A stretch of DNA of 40,342 nt from Microbacterium bovistercoris. GTDB lineage: Bacteria; Actinomycetota; Actinomycetes; Actinomycetales; Microbacteriaceae. Below are positions 15,870-24,108 of the stretch, one piece after another. The notes beneath the pieces were generated by a model, which made no database searches, was not told the origin of the DNA, and was given only the letters and a program-made list of their open reading frames with translations. Both the position numbers and the translations under genes were made by a program. The stretch's first letter is position 1, and the number at the start of each line of letters is the position of its first letter. The DNA is taken from positions 35,765 through 76,106 of the forward strand of contig NZ_QUAB01000024.1 in assembly GCF_003387575.1 (NCBI RefSeq). Direction: 5' to 3'.

Positions 15870-16831
15870 CCCTTCGCTCCTGTCAGCGCGACCGACTCGA
15901 TGATCTGCCGCTGGAACACGATGAACACGACCAGCACGGGGATCAGCGCGATGAACGAGGCGGCCATGATCAGCGGGTAGTCGGTCTGACTGGCGTAGGT
16001 GGCGTTGAAGCTGGCGATCACCAGCTGCAGGGTCTGCTTCTCGGGCGAGTTCAGGTAGATGATCGGCGCGAGGTAGTCGTTCCACACCGCCATGAACCAC
16101 AGGATGAACTGCGCGGCGATCGCCGGCCGGATGGCAGGGAAGATCAGCGTGAAGAAGATCCGCAGGTAGCCCGCACCGTCGAGCTTCGCCGCCTCGATGA
16201 TGGAGTCGGGCACCGAGTCGAGGTACTGCTTCAGGAAGAAGATCATCACGATGTTGCCGAACAGACCCGGCAGGATCAGCGGCCACAGGGTGTCCACGAG
16301 ACCGGCGTCGCCGAACATCTTGAACTGAGGGATCATGATCGTCGGGAACGGGATCATGATCGCGACCAGGAGAGAGAGGAACACGACGTTCTTGAACGGC
16401 AGGCGCATCTTCGCGAAGGCGAAGGCGGCGATCGCCGAGGTGATCGTGCCGACGACGGTCACGCTCACCGAGACGATGACGCTGTTCAGGATGCCGCTGG
16501 CCAGCGGCCCCGCACTCCACACCCGCACGTAGTTCTCCCAGACCACGGGGTCGGGGATCCACTGCGGGGGCAGCGCGAACACGGCCTCTCTGGTCTTCAG
16601 CGAGGTGCTGAAGGTCCACAGCAGCGGCGCGATCATCGCGATGCCGCCGATCGCCAGCGCGATCGTGAGGATCACGTTCATGCTCCGGTAGGAGCGCGAG
16701 CGCATGCCGACCGGTGCGGAGGAGTTGCCTGTGGGGTCGCCCGGCGCCTTGCGGAACAGCTTCTTCGGCCCTGGCTGCTCGGCGGCTTCCGGAACGACCG
16801 TGGCCCTGGTGTCTGGTGCGGTGATGGTCAT
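15866..16831 (-). CDS. ABC sugar transporter permease, MalG type (second importer)
   Basis: 321 residues with a long charged N-terminal tail of about 50 residues, then about six helices. The EAA loop reads IIEAAKLDGAGYLRIFFTLI. Starts seven bases after the partner permease stop and overlaps the DUF624 gene by four. No ATPase gene accompanies it. Confidence 0.93.
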   Translation of the reverse strand: MTITAPDTRATVVPEAAEQPGPKKLFRKAPGDPTGNSSAPVGMRSRSYRSMNVILTIALAIGGIAMIAPLLWTFSTSLKTREAVFALPPQWIPDPVVWENYVRVWSAGPLASGILNSVIVSVSVTVVGTITSAIAAFAFAKMRLPFKNVVFLSLLVAIMIPFPTIMIPQFKMFGDAGLVDTLWPLILPGLFGNIVMIFFLKQYLDSVPDSIIEAAKLDGAGYLRIFFTLIFPAIRPAIAAQFILWFMAVWNDYLAPIIYLNSPEKQTLQLVIASFNATYASQTDYPLIMAASFIALIPVLVVFIVFQRQIIESVALTGAKG

Positions 16832-16838
16832 GGCTGCC

Positions 16839-17750
16839 TCACTCGATGGAGAACTCGGAGCGACGGTTCAGCTGGAACTGGATCGCCGTGACGATGAAGA
16901 CCAGCACGCCGAGCACGACCGACATGGCCGTCGCGTAGCCCATCTGGAGGTAGTTGAATGCCTTCTGCCAGATGTACCAGACGATGGATGCGGTGGAGAA
17001 CTCGGGTCCGCCGGTGGGGGTCATGATGTTGATCTCGATGAAGATCTGCGCGCCGCCGATGATGCTCGTCACCACCAGGAAGAAGGTGACGGGGCGCAGC
17101 ATCGGGATGGTGATGTGCCGGAACTGCGCGAAGGCGCCGGCGCCGTCGATCGCCGCGGCCTCGTACAGGTGCCGCGGCACGGACTGCAGGGCGGCGAGGT
17201 ACAGCAGCATCGAGAATCCGATGCCCTTCCACACCGCCATGATGATGATCGCCGGCTTCGCCCAGGCGGCGTCCTGCAGCCAGTTCGGTCCCTGGATGCC
17301 GAAGATCGCGAGCACCTGGTTCACCAGGCCGAAATCGCCGTTGTAGGCCCACTGCCAGAGGATGGCGACGGCGGCGAGCGAGGAGATCACCGGCACGTAG
17401 TAGACGGTGCGGAAGAAGGTCGTGCCGCGCATCCGCCGGTTCAGCGCGAGCGCCAGCAGCAGCGAGATGATCAGGCCGATGGGGATGCCGATCATCAGGA
17501 AGACGGTGTTGCCCATCGCCTTCCAGAAGTACGGGTCGTTCACCATGTCGACGTAGTTGTCGAGCCCGTTGAAGACCGGCTCGCTCAGGCCCGTCCACTT
17601 CGTGAACGAGGCGTACACGGCGAAGAGCAGCGGATAGCCGATGAAGATCAGGAACCCGAGCACGGGTGCCGCGATGAATGCCGCCGCGGCCAGGTGCTCC
17701 CGCCGGTGCAGCTTCGAACGGCGCGTCGCGTAGGGCGAGGTCGTCGCCAT
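16839..17750 (-). CDS. ABC sugar transporter permease, MalF type (second importer)
   Basis: 303 residues, first helix at LAAAAFIAAPVLGFLIFIGY, EAA loop YEAAAIDGAGAFAQFRHITIP. Preceded by GAGGTGAACC at the start. It follows the binding-protein gene after a 66-base gap containing a perfect hairpin (17782-17810), which may lower permease expression relative to the binding protein. Confidence 0.93.
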   Translation of the reverse strand: MATTSPYATRRSKLHRREHLAAAAFIAAPVLGFLIFIGYPLLFAVYASFTKWTGLSEPVFNGLDNYVDMVNDPYFWKAMGNTVFLMIGIPIGLIISLLLALALNRRMRGTTFFRTVYYVPVISSLAAVAILWQWAYNGDFGLVNQVLAIFGIQGPNWLQDAAWAKPAIIIMAVWKGIGFSMLLYLAALQSVPRHLYEAAAIDGAGAFAQFRHITIPMLRPVTFFLVVTSIIGGAQIFIEINIMTPTGGPEFSTASIVWYIWQKAFNYLQMGYATAMSVVLGVLVFIVTAIQFQLNRRSEFSIE

Positions 17751-17781
17751 GGTTCACCTCCAGATGGGTGGGACGGGTGGA

Positions 17782-17810
17782 GGGGGATGCCGCGACCCGC
17801 GGCATCCCCC
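17782..17810. terminator. Intra-operon hairpin between binding-protein and permease genes
   Basis: Perfect 13-bp arms GGGGGATGCCGCG and complement around a three-base loop, seven bases past the binding-protein stop on the minus strand. Such stems in sugar-importer operons commonly protect the upstream mRNA or partly terminate, giving more binding protein than permease. Confidence 0.65.
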
Positions 17811-17816
17811 GGCTGA

Positions 17817-19148
17817 TCAGCCGATGCCGGCGTCGGCGTTGGCCTTGTCGAGCAGCTGCTGCATGCGCGGCTGGACCTCCTTCAGGTAGTCCTCCGCGCT
17901 CTGCTTGCCGTCCAGCACGGGCTGGATGTTCTTCCACAGCTCGTCGTACCACTCGGCGCTGTAGGTGGTGTTCGCGGGCAGCGCGCGGCCGTAGTCCTGC
18001 GCGATGTCGAGGAACTCCTGCTTGTTGGCCGGCGGCAGGGTCGAGGAGGTCACCCACTCATCGGCCATGTCCTTCAGGTTCGGGATCTGCACACCGGCAT
18101 CCACCAGGGACTGCTGCGCGGTGGGGTCGGTGGACAGGTAGATCGCGAGCTTGGTCGACATGTCGGCGTTCTTGGTCGTCTCGCTGACGGCGATGCCGAG
18201 CGTGCCGGTCCAGGTCGCGGTCTCACCGGTCTGGCCGACCGGGTAGGGGATCAGGTCCCAGTCGAAGTCGAGCTTCTCGTAGGTGGGCACGTCCCAGGGG
18301 CCGACCGGGAAGAAGCCGATCTCGCCCTTCATCCAGCGCTGGTAGGTGTCCAGCGTCTGCGCGTCCGAGGTGGAGGGCGTGACGCCGTCCTTCACACTGA
18401 GATCGGCGAAGTACTGCAGCGCCTCGGTGAACTCGGGGCTGTCCACGGTGACCTTCGTACGGTCCTCGTTCAGCCAGTCGCCGCCGTTGGACCACACGAA
18501 CGCCTGCAGGTTCCAGACCACGTTCAGCCCGGTGCCCCACTGGTCGAGCTTGCCGTCGCCGTTCGTGTCCTGCGTGAGCTTCTTGGCCACGTCGCGGAAC
18601 TCGTCCCAGGTGTAGGGCTTGTCCTTGTCGGGCAGCGGGATGCCGGCCTTCTCGAACATCGTCTTGTTGTAGCCGAACGAGAACGGGCCGATGTCCTTGG
18701 GCATCGCGTAGATCTCGCCCTGGCCCATGAGCTTGCCGTCGAAGCGGTAGCTGTCGACGCCGTACTGCCAGATGTTGTCAAGGTCGACGGTGCTCTCGAC
18801 CTCCTTCGTGATGTCCTTGACGATGCCGGACTTCACATAGGCCTGCACGCTGCCCGGGTCGATGTAGAAGACGTCGGGGATCTTCTTGCCGGCGATCGCC
18901 GCCTTGAGCTTGGTGCTGTACTCGTCGGCGGTGGTCATGATGATCTTCACCTCGACGTCGTTCGCCTTCTCGAACTCCTCGATCGCCGCGGTGTACGCGG
19001 CCTTCTCCGCGTCGCTGCCGCGGAACATGAAGGTGATCGTGTCGGAGTCGCCGCCGGCGGAGGCGCTGCCGGAGCAGCCGGTGAGGGCCGTCGCCGCGAT
19101 GGCGGCGATTCCGGCCAGGCTGGCTGCGGCCAGGATCCGTGACTTCAT
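17817..19148 (-). CDS. ABC transporter sugar-binding lipoprotein (second importer)
   Basis: 443 residues from the ATG at 19148; a longer frame to 19280 would run through the promoter and operator. The signal sequence ends in lipobox ALTGC with Cys25. The mature protein is a family-1 solute-binding protein ([26 protein letters not shown] at the start of the fold). First gene of the arabinan operon: importer, DUF624, GH51, GH43, GH127. Likely cargo is arabino-oligosaccharide, possibly beta-linked as well. A consensus-like promoter and a 32-bp inverted repeat lie upstream. Confidence 0.93.
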   Translation of the reverse strand: MKSRILAAASLAGIAAIAATALTGCSGSASAGGDSDTITFMFRGSDAEKAAYTAAIEEFEKANDVEVKIIMTTADEYSTKLKAAIAGKKIPDVFYIDPGSVQAYVKSGIVKDITKEVESTVDLDNIWQYGVDSYRFDGKLMGQGEIYAMPKDIGPFSFGYNKTMFEKAGIPLPDKDKPYTWDEFRDVAKKLTQDTNGDGKLDQWGTGLNVVWNLQAFVWSNGGDWLNEDRTKVTVDSPEFTEALQYFADLSVKDGVTPSTSDAQTLDTYQRWMKGEIGFFPVGPWDVPTYEKLDFDWDLIPYPVGQTGETATWTGTLGIAVSETTKNADMSTKLAIYLSTDPTAQQSLVDAGVQIPNLKDMADEWVTSSTLPPANKQEFLDIAQDYGRALPANTTYSAEWYDELWKNIQPVLDGKQSAEDYLKEVQPRMQQLLDKANADAGIG

Positions 19149-19218
19149 TGTGCTGTTCGTCCTCTCGGGGTGCATGACTGCGATGTCGTGCCTCGACCTG
19201 GGTGGTGGAGACGGCCCG

Positions 19219-19250
19219 CTTCTACAACGTTGTAGTAAACGTTGTAGAAG
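19219..19250. promoter_or_regulatory. 32-bp perfect inverted-repeat operator of the arabinan operon
   Basis: Arms CTTCTACAACGTT and AACGTTGTAGAAG are exact complements around GTAGTA. Nested inside is the perfect 14-mer CTACAACGTTGTAG (19222-19235), with AACGTTGTAG repeated 12 bases later, so two overlapping half-turn-spaced sites exist. It begins directly downstream of the -10 box, covering the transcription start. Confidence 0.75.
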
Positions 19251-19251
19251 T

Positions 19252-19280
19252 ATTCTGACGCGCACACCGGAATCTGTCAA
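19252..19280 (-). promoter_or_regulatory. Promoter of the arabinan operon
   Basis: Consensus -35 TTGACA (19280-19275), a 17-base spacer and -10 CAGAAT (19257-19252). The predicted start, near 19245, lies inside the 32-bp inverted repeat. Confidence 0.65.
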
Positions 19281-19324
19281 CGTCGGAATGACGGATGCCG
19301 CAGAAGCGGCCGATCAGCGGCGAG

Positions 19325-20332
19325 TCAGCGGGTGGCGGACTCGCGCTCGAGCACGCGGAAGTCGGCGAGCAGCGTGCGCGGCGGGCCGTCGACGGAGCCG
19401 TCGATGCGCTCGCGCAGCGTCGCGACCGCCGTGCGCGCGATCCAGTCCCTGCCCGGATCGACGGTCGTCAGCGACGGGATGGAGTACTCCGCCTCGTCCA
19501 GGCCGTCGAAGCCGATCACCGCGATGTCGCCCGGCACCCGACGCCCGGCCTCCTGCAGCACGCGCATGGCGCCGAGTGCGAGGGTGTCGTTCAGCCCGAA
19601 CACGGCGTCGAACTCCACGCCCCTGGCGAGCAGTTCGCGCATGGCCAGAGCGCCGTTGGCGCGGTGCCAGAACGTCGTGTAGCCGATCAGGTCTTCGTCG
19701 AACGGGATGCCGGCGGCATCCAGCGCCTCGCGATAGCCCTGCAGACGCAGCGCGGCGGAGCCGATCACCTCGCCCTCGTGCGCGCCGACGATCGCGATCC
19801 GCCGCCGCCCCGATGCGATCAGGTACTCAGTGGCAGCGCGGGAGGCTTCGACGTTCCGCATGGTGACGTGGTCGGTCGGCCCGTCGAAGATGCGCTCACC
19901 GAGCAGCACCATCGGATAGGGCACGTCGAGACGCGCGACGTCGTCCTGGTCCATGCCGAGCGCGCTGAAGATGAGGCCGTCGGTGAGCTGACGGCGAGGG
20001 CTGCGCAGCAGCTCCAGCTCGCGATCGCGGTCGCCGCCGGTCTGCTCCACGAGCACCGAGAGGCCGGATGCCTCAGCGGCCTCGATCACCGACGCGGCGA
20101 GCTCGGCGAAGTACGACAGCGCGAGGTCCGGGAGCGCCAGCGCGATGGCATCCGTCTTGCCGGAGCGCAGACTGCGAGCGGTGAGGTTCGGCGTGTAGCC
20201 GAGCTCGGCGATGGCCTGCTCGACCCGCTCCTTGGTCGCGGGGCGGATGTGCGGGTAGCCGTTGATGACGTTCGAGACAGTCTTTATCGAGACGCCCGAC
20301 GCCCGAGCCACGTCGTGCAGTGTGACGGCCAC
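19325..20332 (-). CDS. LacI-family transcriptional regulator (second)
   Basis: 335 residues from a GTG at 20332 with GGGGGAG upstream. HTH: VTLHDVARASGVSIKTVSNVINGYPHIRPATKERVEQAI; effector domain with VIGFDGLDEAEYSIPSLTTVD near the end. It lies just upstream of, and on the same strand as, the arabinan operon. A CTACATCGATGTAT dyad before it closely resembles CTACAACGTTGTAG before the operon, so it probably represses both itself and the operon. The inducer is presumably arabinose or an oligomer. Confidence 0.93.
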   Translation of the reverse strand: MAVTLHDVARASGVSIKTVSNVINGYPHIRPATKERVEQAIAELGYTPNLTARSLRSGKTDAIALALPDLALSYFAELAASVIEAAEASGLSVLVEQTGGDRDRELELLRSPRRQLTDGLIFSALGMDQDDVARLDVPYPMVLLGERIFDGPTDHVTMRNVEASRAATEYLIASGRRRIAIVGAHEGEVIGSAALRLQGYREALDAAGIPFDEDLIGYTTFWHRANGALAMRELLARGVEFDAVFGLNDTLALGAMRVLQEAGRRVPGDIAVIGFDGLDEAEYSIPSLTTVDPGRDWIARTAVATLRERIDGSVDGPPRTLLADFRVLERESATR

Positions 20333-20371
20333 ATCTCCCCCTCGGCGACCGCGGACGCGGACACTGTCACC

Positions 20372-20385
20372 CTACATCGATGTAT
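20372..20385. promoter_or_regulatory. Operator-like site CTACATCGATGTAT before second LacI gene
   Basis: The perfect dyad TACATCGATGTA (20373-20384) overlaps a minus-strand -10-like TAGGGT (20374-20369), 40 bases before the GTG. Shares CTACA-CG-TGTA with the operator at 19222-19235 and the CATCGATG core with the first LacI sites. Confidence 0.6.
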
Positions 20386-20392
20386 GTGTCTC

Positions 20393-21517
20393 CTATGAGA
20401 CGTGGCGCTCGTCGACGCCGTTGTAGGCCGACAGCGGGCGGATCAGGGCGTTCGAGGCCGCCTGCTCCATGATGTGCGCGGTCCAGCCGGTCACGCGCGC
20501 GGCGATGAACAGCGGCGTGAACACCTCGGTCTCGAAGCCGAGGATGTTGTACGCGGGGCCCGACGGGTAGTCGAGGTTCGGGTAGATGCCCTTGCGCGCG
20601 ACGAACTCCTTCTCGAGCGCGTCGTAGAGCTCGCCGAGGTCGGTGCGGCCGGACTCGGCGATGAGCCGGTCGAGCGCCGCCTTCATGGTCGGCACGCGCG
20701 AGTCGCCGTTCTTGTAGACCCGATGCCCGAAGCCCATGATCTTCTTCTTCTTGGCCAGCGCGTCGTCCAGCCACGGCACGACGTTCTCGGCCGAACCGAT
20801 CTCGTCGAAGATGTGCATGACCGCTTCGTTTGCGCCACCGTGCAGCGGACCCTTCAGCGCGCCGATCGCACCCACCACGGCCGAGTACAGGTCCGAGGTG
20901 GTCGACGCGATCACGCGGGCGGTGAAGGTCGAGGCGTTGAAGGAGTGCTCGGCGTACAGCACCATCGAGATGCGGAACACGTCGATCGCGGCCTCCGAAG
21001 GCAGCTCGCCGAAGGTCATCCAGAGGAAGTTCGCGGAGTAGTCCAGGTCGTCGCGCGGGGCGATCGGTTCGAGCCCGCGGCGGCGCCGCTGCACGGCGGC
21101 GACGATCGTCGGCAGCTGCGCGAACAGGTAGAGCGCGCGGCCGAGGTCGAGGTCGGGATCGGTCCAGCCGCCGGGCCGGTTCAGGGTCTCATCGAACGTG
21201 CCGAGCTGGCTGACGACGGTGCGCACGACGTCCATCGGGTGCGCATCGAGCGGGATCAGGTCGAGCAGGGCGACGGTGCGCTCGTCGAGCGGACGCAGCG
21301 CGCGCTCGCTCTTCTGGAAGGCCTCCAGCTGCGCAGCATCCGGCAGTTCGCCGCTCCAGAGCAGGAAGGCGACGGCCTCGAACGGCTGGGTCGCGGCGAG
21401 TTCCTGCACCGGGTAACCGCGGTACAGCAGGCTGTTGGTCTCGGGGTTGACCTTCGAGATCGCGGTCGTGTCGACGACCACACCGGCGAGGCCCTTCTTG
21501 ATGTCTGCGTCAGCCAT
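20393..21517 (-). CDS. prpC: 2-methylcitrate synthase / citrate synthase
   Basis: 374 residues, the short citrate-synthase type that includes methylcitrate synthases. Motifs: GPLHGGANEAVM with the catalytic His, GFGHRVYKNGDSR and the C-terminal RPLSAYNG. It condenses propionyl-CoA or acetyl-CoA with oxaloacetate. AAGGAG precedes the ATG. No prpB or prpD lies beside it, so whether it serves the methylcitrate cycle or acts as a second citrate synthase is open; the gene symbol is tentative. The neighbouring branched-chain acyl-CoA genes fit an acyl-CoA context. Confidence 0.88.
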   Translation of the reverse strand: MADADIKKGLAGVVVDTTAISKVNPETNSLLYRGYPVQELAATQPFEAVAFLLWSGELPDAAQLEAFQKSERALRPLDERTVALLDLIPLDAHPMDVVRTVVSQLGTFDETLNRPGGWTDPDLDLGRALYLFAQLPTIVAAVQRRRRGLEPIAPRDDLDYSANFLWMTFGELPSEAAIDVFRISMVLYAEHSFNASTFTARVIASTTSDLYSAVVGAIGALKGPLHGGANEAVMHIFDEIGSAENVVPWLDDALAKKKKIMGFGHRVYKNGDSRVPTMKAALDRLIAESGRTDLGELYDALEKEFVARKGIYPNLDYPSGPAYNILGFETEVFTPLFIAARVTGWTAHIMEQAASNALIRPLSAYNGVDERHVS

Positions 21518-21631
21518 CCCGTGCTCCTTCGCGTCGCGGCGCAGGCTCTGCGCCCAAGCAGGATGCTCGCACAGGGAGGGTGTCCGCGCGAAATCCGCCT
21601 GCCTCCAGCTCCGGTCTGTTCGCTCCGCGGA

Positions 21632-21674
21632 TCCTGAGCGAGGAGCGCAGCGACGAGACGAAGGGCGCTCAGGA
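21632..21674. repeat. Dispersed repeat, TCCTGAGCG...CGCTCAGGA type
   Basis: Inverted arms TCCTGAGCG (21632-21640) and CGCTCAGGA (21666-21674) enclose a GAGACGAAGG-containing loop. It spans the stop codon of the thioesterase-like gene. The same element, 37 bp long, lies inside the MCC alpha coding region at 24270-24306. The rest of the 151-base gap (21518-21631) shows nothing else clear. Confidence 0.7.
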
Positions 21675-22451
21675 GCCGAAGGGCAGCGGCCGGATGGTCA
21701 GCTCCTGCACCGAGGTGCCGACCGAGCCCTCCTCGTCGTGCAGCACCGTATGCGTGATGCCGAGCCCGCCGGGTCCGATGCTCATCGTCGTGTCGAACCC
21801 GATCCAGTCCCCGACCGGTTCGCGCAGCAGGTGCGCGGTGAGGTCGAGGTTCGGGAAGGCGACCTCGCTCGGCGACACCCGAGGGGTCAGGCCGTTCGCG
21901 AGGTCGACGTACCCCAGCATCCGCGCCGCCGCGCTGACCTCCTCACCCTCGATCAGCGGCAGCAGCGGACGCACCCAGGCATGCGCGCGGCCGGGGAACT
22001 CCTCGACGCGGCGGATCTCGGGGGTGCGCACGAAGGCGCCCGGCCAATCCGGAGCATCCCACGTCGGCATCCCCCCGCGCGGCGGCATCGCCGGGAACGC
22101 CGAGCCGGCGGCATCCGCCGTGTCATGCGCCTTCATGAACCAGGCCCGCCCGACGGCGGCGGGGCGGCCGTCGTGGCTCAGCGTCGCCTCGATCAGCTCG
22201 ATGGTGCGTCCGGGGCGCAGTACGCGCACCTGCACCTCGACGATGTCGATCGGGATGACGCCGAGGATGTCGTAGGTCACCTTGCCGAGGGTGAGCGGAT
22301 GCTCATGGCGCGACGAATGCTCGAGCTGCATCAGGTGCGCGAGCAGGCCGAACGTCGGAGCGATGTGCTGCTCCTCCACGTTCCAGGCACCCTCGGTGGC
22401 CCTGGTCGCACGGAACATCGTCTCGCCGAGGCGTTCGAAATAGGCGGTCAT
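21669..22451 (-). CDS. Thioesterase-superfamily (double hotdog) protein
   Basis: 260 residues. The layout resembles TesB-like acyl-CoA thioesterase proteins: an N-terminal hotdog with HPLTLGKVTYDILGVIPIDIVEVQVRVLRPGRTIELIEATL and a C-terminal one with FPNLDLTAHLLREPVGDWIGFDTTMSIGPGGLGITHTVLHD. Expected to hydrolyse or bind acyl-CoA, substrate unknown. Its last codons and stop lie in a dispersed repeat. A TAGGCT box six bases before the ATG suggests a leaderless mRNA. Divergent from the leucine operon. Confidence 0.82.
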   Translation of the reverse strand: MTAYFERLGETMFRATRATEGAWNVEEQHIAPTFGLLAHLMQLEHSSRHEHPLTLGKVTYDILGVIPIDIVEVQVRVLRPGRTIELIEATLSHDGRPAAVGRAWFMKAHDTADAAGSAFPAMPPRGGMPTWDAPDWPGAFVRTPEIRRVEEFPGRAHAWVRPLLPLIEGEEVSAAARMLGYVDLANGLTPRVSPSEVAFPNLDLTAHLLREPVGDWIGFDTTMSIGPGGLGITHTVLHDEEGSVGTSVQELTIRPLPFGS

Positions 22452-22457
22452 GCGGGA

Positions 22458-22463
22458 AGCCTA
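22458..22463 (-). promoter_or_regulatory. -10 box TAGGCT of a probable leaderless mRNA
   Basis: On the minus strand TAGGCT, then TCCCGC, then the ATG at 22451. No ribosome binding site. Identical hexamer to the first LacI gene. Confidence 0.5.
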
Positions 22464-22486
22464 CGACCATTGCGGGCAGGTGCTGA

Positions 22487-22529
22487 TTCAGTTACTCTGG
22501 ACTAACTCAGTGAATGATCACTAACTGAA
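22487..22529. promoter_or_regulatory. Inverted-repeat regulatory region before the leucine operon
   Basis: Outer arms TTCAGTTA (22487-22494) and TAACTGAA (22522-22529) are exact complements. Inner dyads AGTTA/TAACT (22490-22507) and AGTGA/TCACT also occur. It is AT-rich against its surroundings and ends 14 bases before the MCC beta ATG. TetR or MerR-type regulators control such operons in other bacteria; no regulator gene is adjacent. Confidence 0.5.
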
Positions 22530-22543
22530 CTTCAGAGGATGCG

Positions 22544-24106
22544 ATGACGCAGCTCACGAATCACGACGCGCAGCAGGCCCTCGCCGACGACCTGCGCGAG
22601 CGCCTCGCCGTCGCGGCTCTCGGCGGGCCTGAGCGGTCCCGCGAACGCCACGTCGCGCGCGGCAAGCTCCTCCCTCGCGACCGCGTGAACCGGCTGCTCG
22701 ACGAGGGCAGCCCGTTCCTCGAGGTGGCGCCTCTCGCAGCATCCGGTCTTTACGGCGACGAGGCCCCCGCCGCGGGGGTGATCGCCGGCATCGGACTGGT
22801 GCACGGACGCCACGTGATGGTCGTCTGCAACGACGCCACAGTCAAGGGCGGCACGTACTTCCCGATGACGGTGAAGAAGCACCTTCGGGCGCAGGAGATC
22901 GCCCTGGAGAACCGGCTGCCGTGCATCTACCTCGTCGACTCGGGCGGCGCGTTCCTGCCGATGCAGGACGAGGTGTTCCCCGACCGCGACCACTTCGGCC
23001 GGATCTTCCACAACCAGGCGCGCATGTCGGCCGAGAGGATCCCGCAGATCGCCGCCGTGCTCGGCTCGTGCACCGCGGGCGGCGCCTACGTGCCGGCGAT
23101 GAGCGACGAGACGGTGATCGTGCGGAACCAGGGCACGATCTTCCTCGGCGGGCCGCCGCTGGTGAAAGCCGCCATCGGCGAGGTCGTGACCGCCGAGGAA
23201 CTGGGCGGCGGCGACCTGCACGCCCGCCGCTCGGGTGTGGCCGACCACCTCGCCGAGGACGACGAGCACGCACTCGAGATCGTGCGCGACATCGTCGCCA
23301 CGCTCCCGGTGCCCGACGAGCCGGCCTGGGAGGTACTGCCGGCCGTGCCGCCCGTGGCCGATCCCGCCGAACTGTACGGCGTCGTCCCGGTCGACGTGAA
23401 CCAGCCCTACGACGCCCGCGAGGTGATCTCGCGGCTGGTCGACGGCAGCGAGCTGCACGAGTTCAAGAAGCTCTACGGCGAGACGCTGATCACCGGGTTC
23501 GCCCGCATCCACGGGCACCCGGTCGGCATCCTCGCCAACAACGGCGTGCTGTTCAGCGAGTCCGCGCAGAAGGGCGCCCATTTCATCGAGCTGTGCGACC
23601 AGCGCGGCATCCCGCTGCTGTTCCTGCAGAACATCTCGGGCTTCATGGTCGGCAAGGACGCCGAGGCGGGCGGCATCGCCCGCGATGGCGCGAAGATGGT
23701 CACCGCCGTCGCGACCACGCGGGTGCCGAAGCTCACCGTCGTGATCGGCGGGTCGTTCGGCGCCGGCAACTACGCGATGTGCGGGCGGGCCTACTCGCCC
23801 CGATTCCTCTGGACCTGGCCGGGCAGCCGCATCTCGGTGATGGGCGGGCCGCAGGCCGCCTCGGTGCTGTCGACGGTGAAGGACGAGCAGCTCGGCGGAG
23901 CGTGGACCGCCGAGGAGCGCGCCGAGTTCGAGGCACCGATCCGCGCGAAGTACGACGAACAGGGCAGCCCGTACTACGCCACGGCCCGGCTCTGGGACGA
24001 CGGTGTCATCGACCCGCTGCAGACCCGCGACGTGCTGGGCCTCGCGCTCGACGTCGTCTCCCGCACTCCCCTGCCCGAACCGCGCTTCGGCGTCTTCCGG
24101 ATGTGA
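22544..24106 (+). CDS. Methylcrotonyl-CoA carboxylase, carboxyltransferase (beta) subunit
   Basis: 520 residues, the usual length for biotin-dependent acyl-CoA carboxyltransferases, with AGAGGA before the ATG. Crotonase-fold signatures: [33 protein letters not shown] (an MCC-type stretch), [15 protein letters not shown], and [27 protein letters not shown]. It transfers the carboxyl group from biotin to 3-methylcrotonyl-CoA in leucine breakdown. First gene of the operon; it ends two bases before the alpha-subunit ATG. The assignment to MCC rather than propionyl-CoA carboxylase rests on the neighbours and the motif. Confidence 0.92.
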   Translation: MTQLTNHDAQQALADDLRERLAVAALGGPERSRERHVARGKLLPRDRVNRLLDEGSPFLEVAPLAASGLYGDEAPAAGVIAGIGLVHGRHVMVVCNDATVKGGTYFPMTVKKHLRAQEIALENRLPCIYLVDSGGAFLPMQDEVFPDRDHFGRIFHNQARMSAERIPQIAAVLGSCTAGGAYVPAMSDETVIVRNQGTIFLGGPPLVKAAIGEVVTAEELGGGDLHARRSGVADHLAEDDEHALEIVRDIVATLPVPDEPAWEVLPAVPPVADPAELYGVVPVDVNQPYDAREVISRLVDGSELHEFKKLYGETLITGFARIHGHPVGILANNGVLFSESAQKGAHFIELCDQRGIPLLFLQNISGFMVGKDAEAGGIARDGAKMVTAVATTRVPKLTVVIGGSFGAGNYAMCGRAYSPRFLWTWPGSRISVMGGPQAASVLSTVKDEQLGGAWTAEERAEFEAPIRAKYDEQGSPYYATARLWDDGVIDPLQTRDVLGLALDVVSRTPLPEPRFGVFRM

Positions 24107-24108
24107 TC

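Noticed and set aside
20393..21517. Housekeeping citrate synthase GltA
   Set aside because: At 374 residues it is the short methylcitrate/citrate synthase type; housekeeping actinobacterial GltA is usually longer. Not fully excluded.
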